A stretch of DNA of 64,000 nt from Devosia oryziradicis (GTDB lineage: Bacteria; Pseudomonadota; Alphaproteobacteria; Rhizobiales; Devosiaceae): the NCBI RefSeq assembly GCF_016698645.1, contig NZ_CP068047.1, forward strand, positions 2,329,001 through 2,393,000, read 5' to 3'. The position numbers and the translations under genes were made by a program. Shown one piece after another: positions 23,284 to 32,397 of this stretch (its first letter is position 1; each line of letters begins with the position of its first letter). The notes below the pieces were generated by a model. It was not told where the DNA came from. It was given only the letters and a program-made list of their open reading frames with translations, and searched no databases.

Positions 23284-23655
23284 TCAGGCCGGCCCAATGT
23301 AGCGAGCAATAGTTTCCAGAAAGTGAGGCACGGAGATCGGCTTGCTGATGTAACCCTCACAGCCACCCTGGAGAATTCGCTCCTCGTCGCCTTTCATGGC
23401 GAAGGCGGTGACGGCGATGACGGGGATATGAGCCAGATCGTCATCATCCTTGAGCCACTTGGTGACAACCAGGCCAGAGACCTCCGGCAGTTGGATATCC
23501 ATCAGGATCAAGTCAGGATGGTGGGCGCGTGCAAGATCGAGCGCTTCCATGCCATTGCGCGTCTGGATAACGGCATAGCCGCGCGATTCCAGCAGATCAT
23601 TGAAGAGCTTCATATTGAGCTCGTTGTCCTCAACGATCATGACGGTCTTTGGCAT
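23284..23655 (-). CDS. divK: Single-domain response regulator DivK
   Basis: 123 residues, one receiver domain and no output domain. Acidic pocket residues are at the end of VMIVED, phosphoacceptor D53 lies in [13 protein letters not shown], Thr in [10 protein letters not shown] and Lys in YISKPI. DivK links the PleC/DivJ kinases to the CckA-CtrA cell-cycle pathway and to PleD activation. The gene heads the divK-pleD pair and diverges from the DUF3572 gene. Confidence 0.96.
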   Translation of the reverse strand: MPKTVMIVEDNELNMKLFNDLLESRGYAVIQTRNGMEALDLARAHHPDLILMDIQLPEVSGLVVTKWLKDDDDLAHIPVIAVTAFAMKGDEERILQGGCEGYISKPISVPHFLETIARYIGPA

Positions 23656-23742
23656 TGATCCTTCTCCGCGCCGCTAAGGCGCTGGCGGCGCTTCGCTTTG
23701 CCGCCTGGTTCAGCTAACATTGAATCTGTTACAAAACACCAA

Positions 23743-24033
23743 ATGAGGCCGGTGGTGCCGCGTTCCGAAAAAGCCGAGACTTCCGCCGCATCCCTGGCTG
23801 ATGCCTGCCTTGGATATCTCGCCGAAAACCCCGATGAACTCCTGGCCTTCATGCAGTTTGCCGGTCTTGATCCAGACACGCTGCGCAGATCGGTGGGTTC
23901 GACTGGTTTCCAGCGCGGTCTCATCGACTATTTTGCCTCAAATGAACCGATTCTGCTCGCCCTCTGCGCAAATTCCGGCATGTCGCCGGAGCAATTCATG
24001 CGGGTCTGGCATCGGCTCAATCCATCGGGGTAG
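23743..24033 (+). CDS. DUF3572 family protein
   Basis: 96 residues, DUF3572 family, found almost only in alphaproteobacteria, commonly next to divK/pleD and dinB as here. It is a helical, soluble protein with repeats of the kind LGYLAENPDELLAFMQFAGLD and LIDYFASNEPILLALCANSG. The function is unknown. The ATG at 23743 is chosen as it matches the family's length; a TTG 45 bases upstream is in frame. The gene ends three bases before the dinB start, so the two are probably co-transcribed. Confidence 0.85.
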   Translation: MRPVVPRSEKAETSAASLADACLGYLAENPDELLAFMQFAGLDPDTLRRSVGSTGFQRGLIDYFASNEPILLALCANSGMSPEQFMRVWHRLNPSG

Positions 24034-24036
24034 CGC

Positions 24037-25362
24037 GTGGCTCTGGACTGGCTCTGCCGCGACTGCCTGACGAGCGGCTCCAGCGCAAGCGCCCTTGCCC
24101 GCTGCCCCGGCTGCGGCTCGCCGCGTCTGCTCAGCCATGCCGAGCTGTTCCAGCTATCGACCGCCCATGTCGACTGCGACGCATTCTATGCTTCGGTGGA
24201 GAAGCGGGACGATCCCAGCCTGCGCGACAAGCCGCTTATCATCGGGGGCGGTACGCGCGGCGTAGTGTCGACCTGCTGCTACATCGCGCGTCAATCGGGT
24301 GTACGCTCGGCCATGCCGATGTTCCAGGCGCGGAAACTCTGTCCCGACGCCATCATCATCAAGCCCAACATGGCCAAGTATGTCGCGGTAAGCCGCCAGA
24401 TTCGCCAACACATGGACGCGCTGACGCCGCTGGTTGAGCCGCTGTCGATCGACGAAGCCTTCCTTGACCTCGCAGGCACCCAGGCGCTGCACAAGGCCCC
24501 GCCAGCACTCGTTCTGGCCCGTTTCGCCAAGACCATCGAGACCGAACTGGGCGTCACCATTTCAGTCGGGCTCAGCCACAACAAGTTCCTGGCCAAGGTA
24601 GCGTCCGACCTGGACAAGCCACGCGGTTTTGCGATCATCGGCAAAGCCGAGACCTTATCGCTTCTCGCGCCCAAGCCCATCAGCCTGATTTATGGTGTTG
24701 GCAAGGTGTTTGCCGAAACGCTGCGCAAGGACGGCCTGATCACCATCGGCCAGTTGCAGGATGAGCCTCCGGAGAACCTCATGCGCCGCTATGGCGAGAC
24801 CGGCGCCCGGCTCGCCCGGTTGGCTCGCGGCGAGGATAGCCGACGGATATCGTCTGACGGCGAAATGAAAACCATTTCCTCCGAGACCACATTCAACAAT
24901 GATATCAGCGATCTCGATCAGCTTTCTACCGAGCTGCTTCATGTGACGGAGCGTCTTTCGGAGCGCCTGAAGGCAAAGAACGTCGTCGGCGACACGGTGA
25001 CGCTTAAACTCAAATCCGCGGGTTTCCGCTTGCGCACACGCGCCCGGCATCTGATGATCCCAACGCAACTGGCCAATGTGATGTACGAAACCGGCCGCTC
25101 GCTACTGGAGCGTGAAGTGGATGGCACTGCTTTCAGGCTGATTGGAATCGGCGTTTCCGGTATCGATGAGGCAGATGGCAGTGATCCAGCCGACCTGCTG
25201 GAGCCGGCGATTGCCCGCAAGGCGGCGGCGGAGCGTGCCATGGACAGAGTGCGCAACCGCTTTGGCCGGGAGGCTGTAGTGCGGGGCAAGCTCTACCGAC
25301 ACAAGCCTGCCCCGGCGCCGGCTGAACCAGACGACGAACAACAAGAAGGCAAGAACAGATGA
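24037..25362 (+). CDS. dinB: DNA polymerase IV with N-terminal zinc ribbon
   Basis: 441 residues, Y-family error-prone polymerase for lesion bypass. Catalytic acids are in AHVDCDAFYASVEK (D46) and SIDEAFLDLAG (about 144-154). The thumb and little-finger domains follow, with the helix-hairpin-helix region GVGKVFAETLRKDGL. The first 45 residues form a four-cysteine ribbon (C7, C10, C23, C26) absent from E. coli DinB but seen in rhizobial homologues. The start is GTG at 24037. The stop overlaps the next start (ATGA). No canonical beta-clamp motif was identified with confidence in the C-terminal tail. Confidence 0.94.
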   Translation: MALDWLCRDCLTSGSSASALARCPGCGSPRLLSHAELFQLSTAHVDCDAFYASVEKRDDPSLRDKPLIIGGGTRGVVSTCCYIARQSGVRSAMPMFQARKLCPDAIIIKPNMAKYVAVSRQIRQHMDALTPLVEPLSIDEAFLDLAGTQALHKAPPALVLARFAKTIETELGVTISVGLSHNKFLAKVASDLDKPRGFAIIGKAETLSLLAPKPISLIYGVGKVFAETLRKDGLITIGQLQDEPPENLMRRYGETGARLARLARGEDSRRISSDGEMKTISSETTFNNDISDLDQLSTELLHVTERLSERLKAKNVVGDTVTLKLKSAGFRLRTRARHLMIPTQLANVMYETGRSLLEREVDGTAFRLIGIGVSGIDEADGSDPADLLEPAIARKAAAERAMDRVRNRFGREAVVRGKLYRHKPAPAPAEPDDEQQEGKNR

Positions 25363-25817
25363 CCAGCCCGATCGAAAAGCTCCGCGAACTCGGTTACGAA
25401 CTGCCCGCAGCCAAGGCGCCGGTGGCCAACTACGTACCCGTTACCCGGACGGGCAACCTGCTCTATGTCTCCGGCCAGATTTCGAGCAATGAACACGGCG
25501 TGGTGACGGGACTGCTTGGCGACACCATGAACGTCGTGCAGGGTGCCAATGCCGCCGAGTTGGCCGCTCTCAACGTCCTGGCGCAAATCGTCCATATCGG
25601 TGGCGTGCCGCTCGAGGGTATCAAGCGCATCCTCAAGCTCACGGTCCTGGTGGCATCCACTCCCGAATTCACCGAACAGCATCTGGTGGCCAATGGCTGC
25701 TCAAACCTGCTGGTGGGCGTGCTGGGCGAGAATGGCAAGCATGCCCGCGCCGCCTTCGGCGTAGCGTCCCTGCCCTTCGGCGCCGCGGTTGAGATCGACG
25801 CGGTCGTCGAAGTCTAG
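25359..25817 (+). CDS. RidA family protein (YjgF/YER057c/UK114)
   Basis: 152 residues. RidA proteins are trimers that hydrolyse reactive enamine/imine intermediates released by PLP enzymes. This belongs to the longer subgroup whose sequence starts SPIEKLRELGYELP (COG0251 relatives of about 150 residues). The LLYVSGQISSNEHGVVTG strand is the canonical motif. The C-terminal catalytic Arg region of true RidA is replaced by VASLPFGAAVEIDAVVEV, in which the Arg is absent. Activity as an imine deaminase is therefore doubtful. Its ATG overlaps the dinB stop. Confidence 0.88.
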   Translation: MTSPIEKLRELGYELPAAKAPVANYVPVTRTGNLLYVSGQISSNEHGVVTGLLGDTMNVVQGANAAELAALNVLAQIVHIGGVPLEGIKRILKLTVLVASTPEFTEQHLVANGCSNLLVGVLGENGKHARAAFGVASLPFGAAVEIDAVVEV

Positions 25818-25875
25818 CTGCACATCATCGTCACATTACGGTGCCATGAAGCACGTCCACGCCGACGAGGATTGC

Positions 25876-26628
25876 ATGACCGATCCCCTGTTTCCCAATC
25901 TGATTGCCCATCGCGGACTGCATGATCGCGCCAATGGCGTCATCGAAAACAGCGCAAGCGCCTTTGAGGCTGCGATAGCCCAGGGCCACGCCATCGAATG
26001 CGACATTCAGCTCAGCAGCGATGGCGTACCTTTCGTATTCCACGACGATGATGGGGAGCGCCTCCTGGGCATGCCTGGTGCGATTTCCGACAGGCCCGCA
26101 AGTGAGCTCACCTCGACCCCGCTGCTGGGTAGTTCTGCCGGTGATTGTCCGCAGAAATTCACCGATTTCCTGGCCCAAATCCGCGGCCGCACGCTGTTGC
26201 AGATCGAACTCAAGCACCAGCGCGACACGGCGGGAACGCAGCTTCTGGCCCGGTCGGTAGCTGAGGCACTCAAGACTTATGAAGGCCCCGTGACGGTCGA
26301 ATCGTTTGACCCGAACCTCCTGACGGCCATCAGACAATTCGGATTTGTCGGTCCGCGCGGCATCATTACCTACGACTATGCCGATGCCAGCGAGGACGTG
26401 CACCTCACCGAAGACCAGCGCTATACGCTGCGGCACCTGCTTCATTGGCATGAGACACGGTTCGACTTCATCTCCTGCGCCAAGGATGCGCTGGAGCTGC
26501 CCGCCATCGTATTCTGGCGCGCGCTGGGCAAGCCGGTTACCGCATGGACGATCCGCACCCAGGCCGAAGCTGACGCAGCCCGACGCCATGCCGACCAGAT
26601 CGTTTTCGAAGGCTTTCAGCCTGCGTAG
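25876..26628 (+). CDS. Glycerophosphodiester phosphodiesterase family protein
   Basis: 250 residues, cytoplasmic GDPD TIM barrel that splits glycerophosphodiesters into glycerol-3-phosphate and an alcohol. Active-site landmarks are IAHRGLHD (first His), ENSASAF (metal Glu), ECDIQLSSDGVPFVFHDD (Glu/Asp ligands and second His) and LLQIELK. There is no signal peptide. ATG 25876 is preferred over ATG 25846 because GAGGA lies five bases upstream of it. Its 3' end overlaps the next gene by 41 bases, implying joint translation with the GH114-like protein. Confidence 0.92.
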   Translation: MTDPLFPNLIAHRGLHDRANGVIENSASAFEAAIAQGHAIECDIQLSSDGVPFVFHDDDGERLLGMPGAISDRPASELTSTPLLGSSAGDCPQKFTDFLAQIRGRTLLQIELKHQRDTAGTQLLARSVAEALKTYEGPVTVESFDPNLLTAIRQFGFVGPRGIITYDYADASEDVHLTEDQRYTLRHLLHWHETRFDFISCAKDALELPAIVFWRALGKPVTAWTIRTQAEADAARRHADQIVFEGFQPA

Positions 26629-27412
26629 TCGCTTGGCCATCCTGCTGCTCGTGGTCCTGGCCGGAGGGCACGCCGCGGCGCATGATGTTCGTTTGCCTCA
26701 CGCCGGCGGCCAGTACGATTCCCAGTTGGGCGGCGCCTACGAGCCGCCCCGGGGGACAATGATCGTCAGTCGGGATCGGTCTGAGGCGCCAGCCCCTGGG
26801 CTTTACAACATCTGTTGTGTGAATGCCTTCCAGACCCAGCCGCACGAGACAGCCTGGTGGGTGGCAAACCATCCCGATCTCCTGCTGCGGCAGGGTGCTG
26901 CCCTTTTCGAGGACCCCAACTGGCCTGGTGAAGTCCTGTTCGATACCGGTTCTGCCGACAAACGTGCGTCGCTGGCAGCGATAGTCGGCGAGTGGATCGC
27001 GCAATGCGCCGCTGATGGCTACGATGCGATAGAGGCAGATAACCTCGACACCTATTCCCGCTCGGACGGTGCCTTGTCCGTCGATGACAACCTGGCCTAT
27101 GCCCGTTTGCTGATCGATCAGGCGCACGGTCTCGGACTGGCCTTCGCGCAAAAGAACAGTGGCGATCTGGGTACGCTTGGAAAGGCCGCAGGCTTTGATT
27201 TTGCCATCGTCGAATCCTGCCAGGCCTATGACGAGTGCGATCGCTATATGGACGTTTACGGTCGCTCGGTGCTGGCGATCGAATATACAGACACCGAGGC
27301 TGCGAACTTCGAAATGAGCTGCGCGGCCCGTGGGCGCCAAATCTCCGTGATCCGACGCGATCGCAATCTTACAATGCCGGGCGAACCATCCTATTTCTAT
27401 CAGACCTGTTGA
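26588..27412 (+). CDS. Secreted GH114-like glycosidase (endo-alpha-1,4-polygalactosaminidase family)
   Basis: 274 residues with a signal peptide (hydrophobic LAILLLVVLAGGHAAA near 15-30), then a TIM-barrel domain of the GH114/TM1410 type. The motifs GYDAIEADNLDTYSRSDG (conserved acidic D/E residues near the fourth strand), FAQKNSGDLG and FAIVESCQAYDECDRY are characteristic. GH114 members cleave galactosaminogalactan-type polymers in fungi; in bacteria the target is largely unknown and may be an envelope glycan. Cysteines in ICCVNAF, ECDRY and YQTC suggest periplasmic disulphides. It starts inside the GDPD gene, in another frame. Confidence 0.8.
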   Translation: MPTRSFSKAFSLRSRLAILLLVVLAGGHAAAHDVRLPHAGGQYDSQLGGAYEPPRGTMIVSRDRSEAPAPGLYNICCVNAFQTQPHETAWWVANHPDLLLRQGAALFEDPNWPGEVLFDTGSADKRASLAAIVGEWIAQCAADGYDAIEADNLDTYSRSDGALSVDDNLAYARLLIDQAHGLGLAFAQKNSGDLGTLGKAAGFDFAIVESCQAYDECDRYMDVYGRSVLAIEYTDTEAANFEMSCAARGRQISVIRRDRNLTMPGEPSYFYQTC

Positions 27413-27429
27413 CCCTCCCGGGACCCGCC

Positions 27430-28608
27430 TTGGCTGACCAGCCGACCCTTCGCGCCACCATTCACGCAACGACGGCCAGCATTCCTGCTGCCGTTTGGAA
27501 TAGTCTTGCGCCGTCCACCGACGGGAGGGTCGACAACCCATTCCTGGATCACGCCTTCTTTGCAGCGCTCGAGGATTCCGGCTGTGCAACCAGGCGCACA
27601 GGCTGGCAACCTCAACACATCCTGCTCAGCGACGACAGCGGTCAACCGCTGGGCCTGATGCCGCTGTTTCTCAAGTCCCATTCGATGGGCGAATATGTCT
27701 TCGACCACGGCTGGGCCAATGCGCTGGAACGCGCCGGGGGAAGCTATTACCCCAAGCTGCAGTGCTCGGTGCCCTTCACCCCGGTTACGGCGCCCAAATT
27801 GCTGGTACCCTCGGGGGATCCGGCGATCAAGGCAGCGCTCCTGTCGACGGCGCGACAGCTGGCGATCCAGCGCAACGCCTCGTCGGTTCATGCCACTTTC
27901 CTGCCGTCCGATGAAGCCGAAGAGATCGAAGCAGATGGTTGGCTCAAGCGGTTTGATACGCAGTTCCACTGGCACAACGAAGGCTTTGCCACCTTCGACG
28001 ACTTCCTCGAAACGCTCTCGTCGCGCAAGCGCAAGACCATCCGCCGCGAACGGCGCGATGCGCTGGCCGACGGCCTCACCGTCAAATGGCTTTCCGGGTT
28101 CGATCTGCGCGAGGAGCACTGGGACGCGTTCTACGCATTCTATGAGGATACTGGGGCGCGCAAGTGGGGCCGGCCCTACCTAAACCGCGAGTTTTTCTCA
28201 CGGCTCCACACGACAATGCCCCACCGCATTGTACTGATGCTGGCCTATGATGGTCCCGAGGCGATAGCGGGTGCCATCAACTTCCTGGGCAAGGATCGCC
28301 TTTACGGCCGCAACTGGGGCTGCACGCGGGATGTTCCGTTTCTCCACTTCGAACTTTGCTATTACCAGGCGATCGATTATGCGATCGCCCACAAGATGGA
28401 TGTGGTAGAGGCCGGAGCCCAGGGCGAGCACAAGCTGGCTCGCGGCTATGCGCCTGCTACCACCTATTCGGCACACTGGATTGCCCATCAGGGCCTGCGC
28501 GATGCTGTCGCCGATTTCCTCGAGCACGAACGGGACGCAGTCGAACGGAACCAGGAATTGCTCGAACAGTTCACGCCTTTCCGCAAGGGCGACCGCACGG
28601 ACAGCTAG
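27430..28608 (+). CDS. FemAB-like GNAT superfamily protein (COG3146/PF04339)
   Basis: 392 residues of the FemAB_like family, two tandem GNAT-like halves as in peptidoglycan cross-bridge transferases, but without known activity. Conserved blocks: FLDHAFFAALEDSG near the N-terminus, SSRKRKTIRRERRD (basic, about 198-211), AINFLGKDRLYGRNWGC, LHFELCYYQAIDYAI, and EAGAQGEHKLARGY near 335. It is soluble. The start is uncertain: TTG 27430 has a GGGA upstream and fits the family length. It begins 17 bases after the GH114-like gene. Confidence 0.85.
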   Translation: MADQPTLRATIHATTASIPAAVWNSLAPSTDGRVDNPFLDHAFFAALEDSGCATRRTGWQPQHILLSDDSGQPLGLMPLFLKSHSMGEYVFDHGWANALERAGGSYYPKLQCSVPFTPVTAPKLLVPSGDPAIKAALLSTARQLAIQRNASSVHATFLPSDEAEEIEADGWLKRFDTQFHWHNEGFATFDDFLETLSSRKRKTIRRERRDALADGLTVKWLSGFDLREEHWDAFYAFYEDTGARKWGRPYLNREFFSRLHTTMPHRIVLMLAYDGPEAIAGAINFLGKDRLYGRNWGCTRDVPFLHFELCYYQAIDYAIAHKMDVVEAGAQGEHKLARGYAPATTYSAHWIAHQGLRDAVADFLEHERDAVERNQELLEQFTPFRKGDRTDS

Positions 28609-28665
28609 ACGCCGGTAGCGCGATCGCTACTTCCAACGTCCCGCCATCCCCGCTAAGTAGAAAAC

Positions 28666-29790
28666 ATGATCTGGGACATTGCGATCTTCCTGCTGCAGGC
28701 CGCACTGGCCTTCGTCGCATCGACGGCGCTGTTCGATGCTCTCCATTGGGTGCTGCACAAATGGGAGGGCTCGAAGATCCCCCTGCTTCGGACGTTCTCG
28801 TCCTGGCATTGGGTGCATCACAAGTTCCTCGGGCTCGATATGCAGATCAACCCGGCCTATGCCCGGGCCAATATCTGGTTCCACATCCTGCCTGAATACC
28901 TCACCTCGATGGCCGGGACGCTCGTGTTCCTGCTGGTGTTTCCCTGGCCCCCAATCGCCGCCGTCGCCGCGATCCGCACCGTCATGCTGGTGATGACGCT
29001 GCGCGAGGAAGGCCTCGACTACAACCATATGTCAATGGACCGCGTCGGTGGGCAGCAGGGACTGCTGTGGGTGGACAACAACTACCACGCCATGCACCAC
29101 GTCTATCCGCACAACTTCTTTTCGTCCTTCGCGAACGTGTTCGACTTGATCGCGGGTACCAGTTGCCAGATCGAGGGGCGGCGGTTCCTCGTGACCGGCG
29201 CTGGCGGCGCTTTTGGTTCGGCCATGGTGACGGCTCTCACGCGGTTGGGCGCCATCGTCGAAACCGCCAAGTCCGGTGTCGACTTCACTGCCGGAAACTA
29301 TGATGCAATGAGGGAAAAACTGGCCCGCGCCGATGTGCTGGTGCTGGCGCACGGTGCCAAAACCGAGGACTGCTGGAACGCCAACAACGTCACATTCCGC
29401 GATCTCACCGAGCTTTTCACGGAGCTGGGCAAGGCCCGCCTGACTCCACCGGAGGTCTGGGCGCTAGGTTCCGAGGTCGAATTCCATGGCGACATGGGAA
29501 TGGACGAGCTCAAAGCCTATTCTGCATCCAAGCGTGCTTATGCCCTCAGGGCGCGGGACTACTACCGTTCGGACGCGCTCATCTACCGGCATATCGTGCC
29601 GTCGTCTTTCACCTCCGCCATGGGCAAAGGTGCCATGAGTGCCAAGACCGCGGTCAACATGGCGCTGTTCTTTATCCGCCGCGGCTTTCGCTACGTGCCC
29701 GTCACGCTGACCGGGCTCGCCGTGCTGAACTATTTCCGCTTTCGTTTTTTCCAGAAGGGGCAGCCGGACATATCCCAGCCGGCTGAGTGA
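28666..29790 (+). CDS. Bifunctional sterol-desaturase-like / short-chain dehydrogenase fusion
   Basis: 374 residues with two domains. Residues 1-165 form a di-iron membrane domain of the fatty acid hydroxylase/sterol desaturase superfamily: histidine clusters HxxxH (27, 31), HxxHH (48, 51, 52), H121 and HxxHH (141, 144, 145) around hydrophobic segments. Residues 172-340 are a short-chain dehydrogenase with the NAD(P) loop VTGAGGAFGSAM (starting 176) and a YxxxK pair (Y285, K289). Such fusions exist but have no defined substrate; oxygenation followed by alcohol/ketone interconversion of a lipid is a reasonable guess. The gene is isolated by 57 bases from the previous one and abuts the HIT gene. 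Confidence 0.9.
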   Translation: MIWDIAIFLLQAALAFVASTALFDALHWVLHKWEGSKIPLLRTFSSWHWVHHKFLGLDMQINPAYARANIWFHILPEYLTSMAGTLVFLLVFPWPPIAAVAAIRTVMLVMTLREEGLDYNHMSMDRVGGQQGLLWVDNNYHAMHHVYPHNFFSSFANVFDLIAGTSCQIEGRRFLVTGAGGAFGSAMVTALTRLGAIVETAKSGVDFTAGNYDAMREKLARADVLVLAHGAKTEDCWNANNVTFRDLTELFTELGKARLTPPEVWALGSEVEFHGDMGMDELKAYSASKRAYALRARDYYRSDALIYRHIVPSSFTSAMGKGAMSAKTAVNMALFFIRRGFRYVPVTLTGLAVLNYFRFRFFQKGQPDISQPAE

Positions 29791-29791
29791 C

Positions 29792-30208
29792 ATGAGCTAC
29801 GACTCGTCCAACATCTTCGGCAAAATCCTGCGTGGCGAAATCCCGGCGCACAAAGTTTACGAAGACGATACCGCGCTGGTGATGATGGACATCTTTCCGC
29901 AGTCGCGCGGTCACACGCTGGTCATTCCCAAGATGCCGTCGCGCAACCTGCTCGATGCCGACCCGCAGGTGCTCTCGGCCGTCATGCCGATCATGCAACG
30001 GGTTGCCCAGGCACTGAAGCGGGCTACGGGCGCCGATGGCATCAGACTGGCGCAGTTCAACGAGGCCGCTGCCGGGCAGACGGTGTTTCACCTGCATTTT
30101 CATCTGATCCCCGCCTATGACGGGGTGCCGCTCGCTGCCCATGCGGGCGGAAAGGCGGATGACGCAGAACTGGGGGCGCTAGCAAAGGCGATTGCGGCCG
30201 CTCTCTAG
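29792..30208 (+). CDS. HIT family nucleotide hydrolase
   Basis: 138 residues of the HINT/HIT family, nucleotide-phosphoramidate hydrolases or transferases. The active-site triad motif is TVFHLHFHLIP (H-x-H-x-H-hydrophobic, about 94-104). NIFGKILRGEIPAHKVYEDD is the typical start and SRGHTLVIPK the second conserved strand. It is one base from the preceding fusion gene, so they share a transcript. Its stop overlaps the end of a small ORF on the other strand by three bases. Confidence 0.95.
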   Translation: MSYDSSNIFGKILRGEIPAHKVYEDDTALVMMDIFPQSRGHTLVIPKMPSRNLLDADPQVLSAVMPIMQRVAQALKRATGADGIRLAQFNEAAAGQTVFHLHFHLIPAYDGVPLAAHAGGKADDAELGALAKAIAAAL

Positions 30209-30282
30209 CGGTGATGTCGGCTGCCACGCATGGTGAGGGCCGCAACAATTGCCATCGTTCCAATGATCATCAACAGGGTCAT
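30205..30282 (-). CDS. Possible 25-residue membrane protein
   Basis: The short frame ATG 30282 to TAG 30205 encodes MTLLMIIGTMAIVAALTMRG followed by SRHHR: one hydrophobic segment with a basic tail. The ATG is preceded by AAGGAG seven bases upstream, an excellent ribosome binding site, which is why I report such a short ORF. That site is inside a palindrome, CTCCTT/AAGGAG (30290-30305), so it could be hidden in a hairpin. It follows lolD by 50 bases on the same strand. No family known. Confidence 0.4.
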   Translation of the reverse strand: MTLLMIIGTMAIVAALTMRGSRHHR

Positions 30283-30332
30283 CGCCGGTCTCCTTGAACA
30301 AGGAGAACCGCCGATGCGCCGGTTCGGTTCGA

Positions 30333-31011
<679 letters not shown>

Positions 31012-31019
<8 letters not shown>

Positions 31020-32397
31020 AGCGCAGGGCCTCGACCGGATCGTATTGCGCAGCGCGCCAGGCCGGGTAGAGCGTCGCGAGGAAACTCAGGCCGAGCGCAA
31101 GGCAGATGACCACCGCGACCTCGACCGGATCGGTTTTGGATGGCAGCGACGACAAGAAGAAGATTTCCGGCGGGAAGATGGCCACGCCCAGCGTGTTGGA
31201 CACGAAAGCGCGCAAGGTCTCCGCATTGGCCGCAACGATGAGACCAAGCACGACACCGCTCATCGTGCCGATCACCCCGATCGTGGTACCCGTAATGGAA
31301 AAAATCCGCATGATTGAACCGCGCGTGGCGCCCATCGTGCGCAGCACCGCGATATCGGAGCTCTTGTCCTTCACCAGCATGATCAAGCTGGAAATGATGT
31401 TGAATGCGGCGACCAGGATGATCATCGAAAGGATCGTGAACATCACGACGCGCTCAACCTGCAGTGCGGAGAAGAACGTCTCGTTGCGCTGCTGCCAGTC
31501 CGTCAGGATCAGCGGCCGCGCCGAAGCGTCGGCCTGCAAACGCTGGCGCATGACGGCAATGTTGTCGGGATCATCGATGAAGATTTCGGCGGCCGATGCC
31601 TGCCCGATGCGATCGTAATACTGCTCAAGCTCTTCGTTGCTGAGCGGCGGATCGAGAGGCCCTTGTTGTGGCAGTTGGACGCCAGGCTTCAGCACTTCCT
31701 TGGTCAGCTTGAAATAGTCCTGCGCCGGCTCCAGCGGCATGTACATGAAGAAGCTGTCGAACTCGACCATGCCAAGATCGAAGATGACGTTGACCGGATA
31801 GGACTTGATCTGCGGCGTCGAGCCGAAAGGTGTCATCGCACCATCGGGATTGATGATCTGCACCTGGTCACCCAGGTTCACGCCAAGCGTTTCGGCAAGA
31901 CGGTAGCCGATGGCGACGCCCTTGCTCTCGTCCCACTGGTCCCAGCCTCCCTGCTCCGGGCTGTTGTAGAGCAGCTTGAGCTTCTTGAGGTTTTCCTCGT
32001 CCATGCCGCGCACGGTCACGCCGGTGGAACTGCCTCGCCCCGAGGCCAGCACCTGCCCTTCGACGAAGTAGACCGCAAAGCTCACCCCGTCGACCTGCTC
32101 GAGCGCCGCAACCGTTTCCTTGTAGTCGGTGAACTCCCGCTCGATCGGATAGGCAGTGAAATGGCCGTTGAGCCCGAGTATCTTTGTCAGCAGTTCGGCC
32201 CGGAAGCCATTCATCACCGACATCACCACGATCAGCGTCGCGACGCCGATGGCAACACCCACCATCGTGAGACTGGCGATGACTGAGATGAAGGCTTCCT
32301 TGCGGCGGGCACGCAGGTAGCGCCCGGCAATCATCCACTCAAAGCGCGAAAAGGCGCGCGTGCCCTTGTTCAGCAGAGGCGGCGCCGTATCGGTCAA
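31012..32397 (-). CDS. lolC: Lipoprotein-releasing permease LolC/LolE
   Basis: 461 residues, four membrane segments (about 46-70, 335-360, 383-410 and 425-450) with a large periplasmic domain between the first two, as in LolC/LolE/MacB-type permeases. The start [21 protein letters not shown] is the family hallmark. A single LolC/E-type gene is present, as usual in alphaproteobacteria where it acts as a homodimer. A 19-residue leader before FEWMIAGRY is longer than in E. coli. It overlaps proS by four bases upstream and lolD downstream. Confidence 0.94.
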
